Assembly: GCA_035570495.1 (NCBI GenBank)
Contig: DATMLO010000210.1
Coordinates: forward strand, 1-27,540
Length of the DNA stretch: 27,540 bases
Reading direction: 5' to 3'
Source of the DNA: DATARH01 sp035570495
GTDB taxonomy: Bacteria > Pseudomonadota > Alphaproteobacteria > ATCC43930 > CGMCC-115725
The notes below the pieces were generated by a model. It was not told the DNA's origin. It saw only the letters and a program-made list of their open reading frames with translations, and ran no database searches. A program made the translations under genes and the position numbers. Below, in pieces: positions 7,564-16,075 of this stretch; positions within the stretch are counted from its first letter, which is position 1; every line of letters begins with the position of its first letter.

Positions 7564-8808
7564 ATGATCTTCGGGACCTTTGAGCGCATGGTCGCGTTCC
7601 GCTATTTGCGGGCGCGGCGGCAGGAAGGCTTTGTCTCGGTCATCGCGATCTTTTCGCTGCTCGGCATCGCCTTGGGTGTCGCGACGCTGATCATCGTGAT
7701 GTCGGTGATGAACGGGTTTCGCGCCGACCTCGTCAATCGCATCCTCGGCTTCAATGGCCACCTCGCGATCTATTCCGCGACCGGACGGCTGACCGACTAC
7801 GATGACATCGCCGCCAAGGTGCGTGCGGTCCCGGGAGTAGTTAGCGCAACGCCGCTCGTCGAAGGCCAGGTCATGGCGACGAGCCCCTACGCCGCGTCTG
7901 GTGCGATGGTGCGCGGCATCAGCCCCGAGAATTTGCGCAATCTCAAGCTGATTTCCGACCACATCGCCGCCGGCTCGCTCGCTGATTTCGGCGACGACAA
8001 CATCGCGGTCGGCGACCGGCTGGCGACCCGGCTCGGTCTCAGGGTCGGCGACAAGATCACGCTGATCTCGCCCGAGGGCACCGACACCGCGTTCGGCACG
8101 ATGCCCAGGCTCAAGACCTATACGATCGCCGCGCTGTTTGATGTCGGCTTCTACGAATACGACAATTCCTACATCTACGTACCGCTCCCCGCGGCGCAGA
8201 TTTTCTTCAAGATGCAGGGCCAGGTCACCGACCTCGAAGTCTTTGTCACCGACGCCGACCGGGCCTCGTATGAGGCGGCACTCATCACCGGGGCGCTGGG
8301 AGACCAGGTGCGCGTGCTCGACTGGCTGCAAACGAACAGCAGCCTCGTCAATGTCGTGACCATCGAGCGCAATGTTATGTTCCTGATCCTGACGCTGATC
8401 ATCGTCGTCGCCGCGTTCAACATCGTCTCCGGCATGATCATGATGGTGAAGGACAAGGGCCGCGACATCGCGATCCTGCGGACGATGGGCGCCTCGCGCG
8501 GCATGATCCTTCGTATCTTCATATTGTCCGGCGCGAGCATCGGCATCATCGGCACGCTGCTCGGTTACGTGCTGGGGTTGGTGATCACGGTGAACCTCGA
8601 GACGATCCGCGAATTCCTGCAGCGCGTGCTGCATATCGAGCTGTTTAACGCCGAATTCTACTTCTTCACCCGCATCCCGGCGCATATCGACCATGGCGAG
8701 GTGACGGTGGTTGTCGTCATGGCCTTGGCCCTGTCGTTTATCGCCACGCTCTACCCGTCGTGGCGCGCCGCGCGGCTCGATCCGGTCGAAGGGCTGCGCT
8801 ACGAATGA
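7564..8808 (+). CDS. lolC: Lipoprotein-releasing ABC transporter permease (LolC/LolE family)
   Basis: This is the inner-membrane permease of the Lol system, which extracts outer-membrane lipoproteins from the inner membrane and passes them to LolA. The 414-residue protein has the N-terminal motif FERMVAFRYLRARRQEGFVS and a first transmembrane helix at about 24-48. A large periplasmic domain (50-265) follows, then the FtsX-type domain with helices at about 269-293, 318-343 and 379-397. The coupling region is KDKGRDIAILRTMGASRGMI, and the protein ends YPSWRAARLDPVEGLRYE. Only one permease gene lies beside lolD, so the transporter may be a homodimer of a LolF-like hybrid; that is inference. The gene begins directly after the proS stop codon and overlaps lolD as ATGA. 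Confidence 0.93.
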   Translation: MIFGTFERMVAFRYLRARRQEGFVSVIAIFSLLGIALGVATLIIVMSVMNGFRADLVNRILGFNGHLAIYSATGRLTDYDDIAAKVRAVPGVVSATPLVEGQVMATSPYAASGAMVRGISPENLRNLKLISDHIAAGSLADFGDDNIAVGDRLATRLGLRVGDKITLISPEGTDTAFGTMPRLKTYTIAALFDVGFYEYDNSYIYVPLPAAQIFFKMQGQVTDLEVFVTDADRASYEAALITGALGDQVRVLDWLQTNSSLVNVVTIERNVMFLILTLIIVVAAFNIVSGMIMMVKDKGRDIAILRTMGASRGMILRIFILSGASIGIIGTLLGYVLGLVITVNLETIREFLQRVLHIELFNAEFYFFTRIPAHIDHGEVTVVVVMALALSFIATLYPSWRAARLDPVEGLRYE

Positions 8809-9488
8809 GCGAACCGGCGCTGGTGCTGAGCGGCGTGCGCAAGGTGTTTCACCAAGGCAATGTCGACCTCGTCGTGCTCAACGACCTTGACCTCGAATTG
8901 CGGCCGGGTGAGCTGGTGGCGTTGGTCGGGCCGTCGGGTGCCGGAAAGTCGACGCTATTGCACCTTGCCGGACTGCTCGAGCGGCCCACCGCTGGCGACG
9001 TGCGGGTCGCCGGTGAGGCGTGCGGCGGGCTTTCTGACGAGCGCCGCACGCTGTTGCGCCGCGCGACGTTGGGCTTTGTCTATCAATTTCACCATCTGCT
9101 GCCGGAGTTCTCAGCGCTCGAAAACGTCATGATTCCGCAGATGATCGCCGGCGTCTCGCGCGGCGCGGCGCGCGACAAGGCCGCCGGGTTGCTGCGCCGC
9201 GTCGGGCTCGGCGAACGCCTCGGCCATCGCCCGGCGCGCCTATCGGGTGGTGAGCAGCAGCGTGTCGCGATCGTCCGGGCGCTCGCTAACGACCCGAAAG
9301 TGCTGCTCGCCGACGAGCCCACAGGCAATCTCGATCACACGACGGCGGAGGGCGTAATGGGGACGCTCATCGAGGTCACCCGGGTGACCGGCCTCGCCGC
9401 GCTGATCGCCACCCATAATCTCGATCTCGCCCGCCGCCTCGATCGCATCGTGACGCTCGAAGACGGGCGGTTGAAGGCGGTTGCCTGA
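8805..9488 (+). CDS. lolD: Lipoprotein-releasing ABC transporter ATPase LolD
   Basis: LolD is the cytoplasmic ATPase that powers release of lipoproteins by the permease. The 227-residue product has Walker A GPSGAGKST (42-50), Q-loop Q94 in FVYQFHHLLPEFSALENVM, the ABC signature LSGGE (146-150), Walker B VLLADEP (166-172) and the H-loop ATHN with H204. FHHLLPEFSALENV is characteristic of the LolD/MacB-type ATPases. I chose the ATG at 8805, which overlaps the permease stop codon; the frame is open further upstream but only through permease coding sequence. Confidence 0.95.
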   Translation: MSEPALVLSGVRKVFHQGNVDLVVLNDLDLELRPGELVALVGPSGAGKSTLLHLAGLLERPTAGDVRVAGEACGGLSDERRTLLRRATLGFVYQFHHLLPEFSALENVMIPQMIAGVSRGAARDKAAGLLRRVGLGERLGHRPARLSGGEQQRVAIVRALANDPKVLLADEPTGNLDHTTAEGVMGTLIEVTRVTGLAALIATHNLDLARRLDRIVTLEDGRLKAVA

Positions 9489-9568
9489 CCGAGTCGACGT
9501 CGAAAACCGGTGCGATCGGACGTCTTCCGCGTCGTCACTGGCGGATTCGTTGAAACCGCACGACTCGG
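9489..9568 (+). repeat. Long-range inverted repeat with internal stems before dnaE
   Basis: CCGAGTCG (9489-9496) and CGACTCGG (9561-9568) are perfect 8-bp arms starting at the base after the lolD stop. Between them lie two smaller stems: ACGTC/GACGT (9497-9501 with 9519-9523) and GCGG/CCGC (9541-9544 with 9556-9559). Together they could form a three-way junction in RNA. No U-tract follows, so it does not look like a standard intrinsic terminator. The remaining 59 nt before dnaE contain an AT-rich TTTAAATAA but no convincing promoter pair. Confidence 0.4.
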
Positions 9569-9627
9569 CTGATTTCATCGCGGCGGCGTGCAATGTTTAC
9601 CGCACACTTTAAATAAGCGAGAGCTCG

Positions 9628-12600
9628 ATGCCGCTCGCCGACTTTATTCATCTGCGCGTCCACACCGCCTACTCGCTGTCGGCGGGGGCGATCAAGATCA
9701 AGGAGCTGGTCGGGCTCTGCAAGGCCAACAAGATGCCGGCGGTGGCGATCACCGACAGTGGCAACCTGTTCGGTGCGCTCGAATTTGCGACCGCGTGCGC
9801 CGGCGACGGCATCCAGCCGATCATCGGCTGCGAGATCGCACTGGCAGCACACGAGACAGGTGATGGCGCCCGCCCGCAGCGCGAGGCGGAGCGCATCGTG
9901 GTCTTGGTGCAGAGCGAGCTGGGGTATCGCAATCTCCTCGGTCTGGTCAGCCGCTCGTTCCTGGACAGCGACGCCGGTGCCGAGCCTGCGATCGCGCTGG
10001 CCGATCTCGCTGCCCACAGTGACGGGCTGTTGTGCCTCACTGGCGGCGCTAAGGGCCCGCTCGGTCGCCTAATCGCGGAGGGGCAGGGTGAGGCAGCGAC
10101 CGTCTTGCTTGGCGCGCTTCGGGACGCGTTTCCGGGCCGGCTTTATATCGAGCTGACTCGCCACGGCATGCCGGAGGAGGCGCGCACCGAAAACGGCTTC
10201 GTCGATCTCGCCTATCAGCATGATCTGCCGCTGGTCGCGACCAACGACGCGTACTTCCCCGGCCGCGAATACCACGAGGCGCACGACGCGTTGTTGTGCA
10301 TCGCGCAAGGGAAAGTCGTCGATGACAACGATCGCGCGCGGCTGACTCCGGACCATTTCTTCCGCCCCGCCGCCGAGATGCGCGCGCTGTTCGCCGACCT
10401 GCCGGAGGCCTGCGACAACACCCTGGCAATCGCGCGACGTTGCGCGTTCATGCCGGTGCCGCAGCAGCCGATCCTGCCGGCGTTTCCGACCGCGTTGGGG
10501 GTGGACGAGACTGTCGCGTTGCGCGAGGCCGCGGCGGCAGGACTAGCCGCACGGCTCGCGGCGCTGGGCTTGGATGACGAAGCCGGCCGACCCTATCGCG
10601 AGCGGCTGGAGTTCGAGCTCGGCACGATCATCCAGATGGGTTTCGCCGGCTACTTCCTGATCGTCGCCGACTTCATCCAATGGGCGAAGCGCCAGGGGAT
10701 CCCGGTCGGGCCGGGGCGCGGTTCGGGTGCCGGCTCCGTGGTCGCCTGGTCGTTGACGATCACCGATCTCGACCCGCTGCGCTTCAGCCTGCTGTTCGAA
10801 CGTTTTCTCAACCCCGAACGCGTGTCGATGCCCGATTTCGACATCGATTTCTGTCAGGACCGGCGCGACGAGGTGATCCGCTACGTCCAGGAAAAATACG
10901 GCCGCGACCGGGTCGCGCAGATCATCACCTTCGGTAAGCTGCAGGCGCGCGCGGTGCTGCGCGATGTCGGCCGCGTGCTGGGGATGCCCTATGGCCAGGT
11001 CGATAAGATTTGCAAGCTGGTGCCGAACAACCCGGCCAATCCGATCACGCTCGACAAGGCGATCGCCGCCGAGCCGGTGTTGCAGCAGCAGCGCGACAGC
11101 GACGAGAGCGTCGCGCGCCTGATGCGCATCGCACTGAAGCTCGAGGGCCTTTACCGCCATGCCTCGACCCACGCGGCGGGGGTGGTGATCGGCGATCGGC
11201 CGCTCGCCGAGCTCGTGCCGCTCTATCGCGACCCGCGCTCCGACATGCCGGCGACCCAGTTCAACATGAAATGGGTCGAGCCGGCGGGTCTCGTCAAATT
11301 CGACTTCCTCGGCCTCAAGACGCTGACCGTACTGGCCCGTTGCACCGAGCTGTTATCGGCGCGCGGCGTCAACCTCGATTTGTCGAACCTGCCGCTCGAC
11401 GATCGTCCCACCTTCGATCTCCTGACCCGCGCCGACACGGTCGGAGTGTTCCAGGTCGAAGGCGCGGGCGTGCGCGATATGCTGAAGAAGCTGCGCCCGG
11501 ACCGGTTTGAGGACATTATCGCCGTCGTGTCGCTCTATCGGCCGGGGCCGATGGAGAACATCCCGCGCTACATCTCGGTAAAGCACGGCCAGGAAGAGCC
11601 CGACTATCTGCACCCGAAGCTCGAGGGGATCCTCAAGGAAACCCACGGGATCATGATCTACCAGGAGCAGGTCATGCAGATCGCGCAGGTGCTGGCGGGC
11701 TACACGCTTGGTGGCGCCGACCTGCTGCGCCGCGCGATGGGCAAAAAGATCAAGGCGGAGATGGACGCGCAGCAGGATCTGTTCGTCAAAGGCGCGATCG
11801 AGCGCGGGGTGGACAAGCGCCGCGCCGAGTTGATCTTCGACCAGATGGCCAGGTTCGCCGGCTACGGCTTCAACAAGTCGCACGCGGCCGCCTACGCGCT
11901 CGTCGCCTATCAAACCGCCTACCTCAAGGCCAATTACCCGGTCGAGTTCCTCGCCGCGTCGATGACCCTCGACATGGGCAATACCGACAAATTGAACCAG
12001 TTTCGCGCCGAACTGGGGCGGCTCGGCATCGTCCTGTTGCCGCCCGACATCAACCGTTCCGAGGTCCAGTTCGCGGTCGAAAGCGACCCCAAGACCGGCA
12101 AGCCGGCGATCCGCTATGCGTTGGCTGCGGTCAAGGGGGTCGGCGCCCAGGCGATGAACGACCTCGTCGCCGAGCGTGCCTTTAACGGCCCGTTCAAGGA
12201 CCTCTTCGATTTCGCGCAGCGCCTCGATGCCAGGAGCTTCAACCGGCGGCAATTCGAAAGCCTGGTCAAGGCGGGCGCTTTTGTCTCGCTCAATCCAAAC
12301 CGCGCGCAGTCGCTGGCGGCGATCGACACGCTGCTGCGCCAGGCGAGCCTCGCCGCCGAGGAACGCGTCAGCAAGCAGGAAAGCCTGTTCGGCGGCGTCG
12401 ACTCCGGGTTTGCCGAACGCCCCAAGTTGCCAGTGGTCGAAGACTGGCCGCCGGTCGAAAAACTCCAGCACGAATTCGACGCGATCGGCTTTTATCTGTC
12501 AGCGCATCCGCTCGATCCCTACGGCACGAGCCTGGAGCGTGCCGGCATCCTCAGCTTCGGCGACCTGCCGGCGGCGCTGGCGGCGCACAGCTCAACCCGC

Positions 12601-13077
12601 TTCCGCCTCGCCGGCATCGTCGTCGGCAAAAAGGAGCGCACTTCGGCGCGCGGCAATCGCTTCGCGTTTGTGCAGCTGTCGGATACCAGCGGCGTCTTCG
12701 AGATCACTCTCTTCTCCGACGTCCTGGGGCCGTCGCGCGAACTTCTCGATAGCGGGCAACCGCTGATTGTCACGGTCGATGTGCGCAACGACGAGCAAAG
12801 CCTTCGCCTCACCGCGCAGCGCATCGAACCGCTCGACCAGGTGGTGGCGCACGCCGGTGCGGGGCTCAAGGTGTTTGTCGGCGCCGAAGAGGCCTTGGCG
12901 CGGCTCAAGGGCCTCTTCCAGCGCGAGGCGGTCGCCGGCCGCGGCCGCATCTCGGTGGTGCTCGACCTGCCGGATCAGGAGGTCGAGATCGCGCTCCCCG
13001 GCGGCTTCCGTGTCGATCCGCGCATCCGCGCCGCGGTCAAATCGCTGCCGGGTATCGTCGACGTGCACGATATTTGA
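9628..13077 (+). CDS. dnaE: DNA polymerase III alpha subunit
   Basis: This is the catalytic subunit of the replicative polymerase. At 1149 residues it is the usual DnaE1 size. Order of domains: N-terminal PHP (1-270), then palm/fingers with catalytic aspartates D403 and D405 in MPDFDIDFCQD and D559 in VKFDFLGL. The HhH region follows, then a clamp-binding motif QESLF at 917-921, and the OB fold (about 985-1060, FRLAGIVVGKKERTSARG). The PHP domain has HLRVH and ITDSGN where active PHP domains have HLHxH and TDHGN. It therefore probably lacks its own exonuclease and relies on a DnaQ-type proofreader (family knowledge). A GAGAG ribosome-binding sequence precedes the ATG. Confidence 0.97.
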   Translation: MPLADFIHLRVHTAYSLSAGAIKIKELVGLCKANKMPAVAITDSGNLFGALEFATACAGDGIQPIIGCEIALAAHETGDGARPQREAERIVVLVQSELGYRNLLGLVSRSFLDSDAGAEPAIALADLAAHSDGLLCLTGGAKGPLGRLIAEGQGEAATVLLGALRDAFPGRLYIELTRHGMPEEARTENGFVDLAYQHDLPLVATNDAYFPGREYHEAHDALLCIAQGKVVDDNDRARLTPDHFFRPAAEMRALFADLPEACDNTLAIARRCAFMPVPQQPILPAFPTALGVDETVALREAAAAGLAARLAALGLDDEAGRPYRERLEFELGTIIQMGFAGYFLIVADFIQWAKRQGIPVGPGRGSGAGSVVAWSLTITDLDPLRFSLLFERFLNPERVSMPDFDIDFCQDRRDEVIRYVQEKYGRDRVAQIITFGKLQARAVLRDVGRVLGMPYGQVDKICKLVPNNPANPITLDKAIAAEPVLQQQRDSDESVARLMRIALKLEGLYRHASTHAAGVVIGDRPLAELVPLYRDPRSDMPATQFNMKWVEPAGLVKFDFLGLKTLTVLARCTELLSARGVNLDLSNLPLDDRPTFDLLTRADTVGVFQVEGAGVRDMLKKLRPDRFEDIIAVVSLYRPGPMENIPRYISVKHGQEEPDYLHPKLEGILKETHGIMIYQEQVMQIAQVLAGYTLGGADLLRRAMGKKIKAEMDAQQDLFVKGAIERGVDKRRAELIFDQMARFAGYGFNKSHAAAYALVAYQTAYLKANYPVEFLAASMTLDMGNTDKLNQFRAELGRLGIVLLPPDINRSEVQFAVESDPKTGKPAIRYALAAVKGVGAQAMNDLVAERAFNGPFKDLFDFAQRLDARSFNRRQFESLVKAGAFVSLNPNRAQSLAAIDTLLRQASLAAEERVSKQESLFGGVDSGFAERPKLPVVEDWPPVEKLQHEFDAIGFYLSAHPLDPYGTSLERAGILSFGDLPAALAAHSSTRFRLAGIVVGKKERTSARGNRFAFVQLSDTSGVFEITLFSDVLGPSRELLDSGQPLIVTVDVRNDEQSLRLTAQRIEPLDQVVAHAGAGLKVFVGAEEALARLKGLFQREAVAGRGRISVVLDLPDQEVEIALPGGFRVDPRIRAAVKSLPGIVDVHDI

Positions 13078-13937
13078 GGGCATCGCCGACCTCGCTGATT
13101 TGGCTGAAAGTCCGACGCTGGCTGGTTGCCGCTCTGAGCTTCGCGGCGGTCGCCTATCTCTCGGTCTGCGTCTGGTTTTGGTCGCAGCAGCGCGCGCTGC
13201 TTTACACGCCGGGTGGCGAGCGTTCGACGCCGGCCGAGGCGGGGGCTCCCTGGCTGACCGCTATCGATATCCAGACCGAGGACGGTGAGCGGCTTGACGG
13301 CTGGTGGTCGCCGCCAGCGGCCGGGCATGGCGTCGTCATCTTCTTTCACGGCACCCCGGGGACGCTGAAATACACCGCTGGGACGCTGAGCGACTTGGCG
13401 CAGGTGGGGCTCGGCGCGCTGGCCATCGACTATCGCGGCTATGGCGGCTCGACCGGCAGTCCGAGCGAGCCGGGGCTCAAGGCGGACGCCCGCGCCGCAT
13501 ATGATTTTGTCCGGCAGATGGCGCCCGAGGCGCGGATCGCGGTCTTTGGCGAAAGCCTCGGCACCGGCGTCGCCGTGGCGCTGGCGTGCGATCGCCCGGT
13601 TGCCGGCGTGCTGCTCAACGCGCCGTATGCGTCGCTGGTGCGGCACTGGCAGCTCCATGGGCCTTTGCTGCCTTATGGCGTGCTGCTCACCGAGGAGAGA
13701 TGGGATTCAGAGGCGGACATCGGCAAAATCAATGCGCCGCTGATGATCCTCGAGGGCTCTGCCGACGACACCACCCCGCCGGCCGAGGCGCGGCGGCTTT
13801 ACGCGGCGGCGCACGAGCCCAAGACGATGATCGAGGTTCCCGGCGCCGGCCATATCGCGGCGTGGAATGGCGACGCGAAGGCGACGGCATTACGCGCGCT
13901 TGTCGATTGGACAGCGCTGCCCGCGGCCGGAAAATAA
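13074..13937 (+). CDS. Membrane-anchored alpha/beta hydrolase, BEM46/ABHD-like
   Basis: This is a predicted serine hydrolase of unknown substrate. The 287-residue product has a hydrophobic N-terminal anchor at about 16-36. The hydrolase core follows: oxyanion-region FFHGTPGTLKYTAG (90-103), DYRGYGGSTGSP (119-130), nucleophile elbow GESLGTG with Ser161, an acid in GSADDTTPP (Asp231 or Asp232) and His260 in GAGHIAAW. No lipobox is seen, so it is probably a signal anchor facing the periplasm. The most likely start is the TTG at 13074, which overlaps the dnaE stop codon; there is no good Shine-Dalgarno and no in-frame ATG or GTG before the anchor, so the start is uncertain. Its place after dnaE suggests co-transcription but says little about function. 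Confidence 0.85.
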   Translation: MRASPTSLIWLKVRRWLVAALSFAAVAYLSVCVWFWSQQRALLYTPGGERSTPAEAGAPWLTAIDIQTEDGERLDGWWSPPAAGHGVVIFFHGTPGTLKYTAGTLSDLAQVGLGALAIDYRGYGGSTGSPSEPGLKADARAAYDFVRQMAPEARIAVFGESLGTGVAVALACDRPVAGVLLNAPYASLVRHWQLHGPLLPYGVLLTEERWDSEADIGKINAPLMILEGSADDTTPPAEARRLYAAAHEPKTMIEVPGAGHIAAWNGDAKATALRALVDWTALPAAGK

Positions 13938-14098
13938 CCGGCGCCGCAGCGCCGCGCTTGCCAAACCGCGCCGTAACCCTTACGTAAGCGCCCGCGAAAC
14001 CTCACGCAGGATCGCGGCGCCGTCGGTGACGGCGTTCGCTCCGGTGTCGCTTCACGGCGATAACTCCTGCGGCGGCAGAACCGGAAAAGGATTTGACG
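13938..14098 (+). promoter_or_regulatory. rpsB leader region with two hairpins
   Basis: The gap between the hydrolase and rpsB holds two stable inverted repeats. CGGCGC-CGCA-GCGCCG (13939-13954) lies right after the hydrolase stop codon. CGCCGTC-GGT-GACGGCG is at 14018-14034. Neither has a U-tract. TTGCCA (13959-13964), 17 nt, TACGTA is only a weak promoter candidate. AAAAGGA just before the rpsB ATG is a good ribosome-binding site. In enterobacteria S2 represses its own operon through the leader; whether this leader acts likewise cannot be told from sequence. Confidence 0.35.
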
Positions 14099-14980
14099 AT
14101 GGCTCTTCCCGAGTACTCGATGCGCTCGCTGTTGGAGGCGGGTGTTCATTTCGGCCACCACACGCGGCGCTGGAACCCGAAGATGGCGCCATACATCTTT
14201 GGCGTCAGAAACGGCATCCACATTATCGATCTTGAACAGACCGTGCCGCTGTTGCGTCAGGGATTGGAAGCGGTGCGCAACGTCGTCGCCGGCGGCGGAC
14301 GGGTGCTGCTCGTCGGCACCAAGCGGCAGGCGCAGGAAGCGATCGCCGAGGCTGCGAAGCGCTGCGGCCAGTATTACGTCAACCACCGCTGGCTCGGTGG
14401 GATGTTGACCAATTTCAAAACGATATCGCAATCGATTAAGAGATTGCGCGAGGTCGAAGAGCGGGTCGCGCAGGAGAATAGCGGGCTCACCAAGCGCGAG
14501 GTTCTGGAGCTCACCCGCGACCATGACAAGCTCGAGCGCGCGCTCGGCGGCATCAAGGATATGGGCGGCTTGCCCGACATCATCGTCGTGATCGATACCA
14601 ACAAGGAAGCGATCGCGGTCGCCGAGGCGAACACGCTGCGCATCCCGGTGGTCGCGGTCCTGGATTCGAACTCGTCGCCTGACGGGATCGCTTATCCGAT
14701 CCCCGGTAATGACGATGCCATGCGAGCGATCCATCTTTACTGCGAGCTGTTTTCGGGCGCGGTGCTCGATGGTCTGCAGGCCGAGCTTGCCGCTTCGGGC
14801 ATCGATATCGGCGCACGGGAACAGGTGGAGCAGGCTGTGGCGAACGGTGCGGACGAAAGCGACGAGCCGTCGGAACCGGTGGATGGCGAGCCGACACCGT
14901 CGATGGACGAGGCGATGGGGTCGGAAGAGGACAAAGGCGAAGAGGCGAAAGAGGACAAGGGCGAAGAGGCGAGCGCCTGA
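14099..14980 (+). CDS. rpsB: 30S ribosomal protein S2 with acidic C-terminal tail
   Basis: S2 is a small-subunit protein needed for translation initiation. The 293-residue product begins MALPEYSMRSLLEAGVHFGHH and contains the S2 signatures RRWNPKMAPYIFGVRNGIHI, RWLGGMLTNFKTI and PVVAVLDSNSSPDGIAYPIPGNDDA. The conserved body ends near residue 225. The remaining ~65 residues are acidic and end in a near-perfect duplication of EDKGEEA, encoded by two 24-bp repeats. I chose the ATG at 14099, preceded by AAAAGGA; a TTG two codons earlier is less likely. It is followed 30 nt later by tsf, the conserved rpsB-tsf pair. Confidence 0.97.
   Translation: MALPEYSMRSLLEAGVHFGHHTRRWNPKMAPYIFGVRNGIHIIDLEQTVPLLRQGLEAVRNVVAGGGRVLLVGTKRQAQEAIAEAAKRCGQYYVNHRWLGGMLTNFKTISQSIKRLREVEERVAQENSGLTKREVLELTRDHDKLERALGGIKDMGGLPDIIVVIDTNKEAIAVAEANTLRIPVVAVLDSNSSPDGIAYPIPGNDDAMRAIHLYCELFSGAVLDGLQAELAASGIDIGAREQVEQAVANGADESDEPSEPVDGEPTPSMDEAMGSEEDKGEEAKEDKGEEASA
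14927..14974 (+). repeat. Two 24-bp tandem repeats in the rpsB 3' end
   Basis: Units 14927-14950 and 14951-14974 differ at three positions. They encode EEDKGEEA-type acidic repeats at the disordered C-terminus of S2. The repeat stays in frame and probably reflects slippage in low-complexity coding DNA. Confidence 0.85.
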
Positions 14981-15010
14981 GCGGCGCGGCCTGAACGAAA
15001 GGATAGTGCG

Positions 15011-15937
15011 ATGGCGGAGATCACTGCCGCGCTGGTCAAGGAATTGCGCGACCAGACCGGCGCCGGGATGATGGATTGCAAGCGTGCGCTCGGCGACACG
15101 AACGGCGACGTCGAGGCTGCGGTCGATTGGCTGCGCAAGAAAGGCCTCGCGGCCGCGGCGAAAAAGGCTGGCCGTGTCGCAGCCGAAGGCCTCATCGGTA
15201 TCGCCACCGGCCCCAAGGCGGGTGCGGTTGTCGAGGTCAATTCCGAGACCGATTTTGTCGCCCGCAACGAGCTGTTCCAGGATTTCGTGCGCAAGGTGGC
15301 CCAGCTGGCGGTCGCCGCCGACCGCGACATCGAGGCGCTGAAGGCCGCCTCGTTCGCCGGCAACGGCAAGACCGTCGAGGGTGAACTGACCGACTTGATC
15401 GCTCGGATCGGCGAGAACATGGTGCTGCGCCGGGTCGCGCGGCTCGGCATCGGCCAGGGCTATGTCGCGTCCTATGTCCACAATTCGGTGTCGCCGGGCC
15501 TCGGCAAGATCGGCGTATTGGTGGCGCTCGAATCGGCGGCGGGCGAGGACGTGCTGGCGCCGTTGGGACGGCAGTTGGCGATGCATGTCGCCGCGGCGAA
15601 TCCGCTCTATCTCGATCAGACCTCGGTGCCGGCGTCGGCGCTCGACCGCGAGCGCGCGGTGCTGCGCGATCAGGCCGGCTCGACCGGCAAGTCGGCCGAT
15701 ATCGTCGAAAAGATGGTCGAGGGCCGGTTGCGCAAGTTCTACGAGGAGACCGTGCTGCTCGATCAGGTCTATGTGATCGACGGCGAAAGTCGCATCAGCA
15801 AGGTGGTCGAGGCGGCGGCGAAATCGGCCGGCACTCTGGTCAAGATCGCTGCCTTTGTTCGCTTTGTGCTGGGCGAGGGGATTGACCGGCCGACCATCGA
15901 TCTCGCCGCCGAGGTGGCCGCGCAACTCGCGCACTGA
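15011..15937 (+). CDS. tsf: Elongation factor Ts
   Basis: EF-Ts is the guanine-nucleotide exchange factor that regenerates EF-Tu-GTP. The 308-residue product shows the N-terminal UBA-like domain with ALVKELRDQTGAGMMDCKRA (7-26) and WLRKKGLAAAAKKAGR. The second signature VVEVNSETDFVARNELF (about 74-90), which contacts EF-Tu, follows. The core dimerisation-type repeats include the GQGYVASYVH and PLGRQLAMHVAAANP regions. Length and order are normal. A GAAAGGATAG ribosome-binding sequence lies before the ATG. The 138-nt gap to pyrH holds no convincing promoter. Confidence 0.97.
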   Translation: MAEITAALVKELRDQTGAGMMDCKRALGDTNGDVEAAVDWLRKKGLAAAAKKAGRVAAEGLIGIATGPKAGAVVEVNSETDFVARNELFQDFVRKVAQLAVAADRDIEALKAASFAGNGKTVEGELTDLIARIGENMVLRRVARLGIGQGYVASYVHNSVSPGLGKIGVLVALESAAGEDVLAPLGRQLAMHVAAANPLYLDQTSVPASALDRERAVLRDQAGSTGKSADIVEKMVEGRLRKFYEETVLLDQVYVIDGESRISKVVEAAAKSAGTLVKIAAFVRFVLGEGIDRPTIDLAAEVAAQLAH

Positions 15938-16075
15938 GCCAACTCGTCGCGGCGGCGTTGACAGGGGCGTCGACGGGGCGTCGCGCCGGTCGTTGAAAGC
16001 CGGTGCGGGCGCGCGTGTTTCGTGTATCTTGTCGGGGCTCGCGAGACGGGCGTCCAAGCCATATGAGCTAGGCTC

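Noticed and set aside
7120..8694. 524-codon minus-strand open frame across proS and the Lol permease
   Set aside because: Antisense to two certain genes, with no family resemblance.
15958..15986. Perfect TTGACA before pyrH as a -35 element
   Set aside because: The sequence 17 nt downstream (TCGCGC) bears no likeness to a -10 element, and no 16-19 nt spacing gives a better one.
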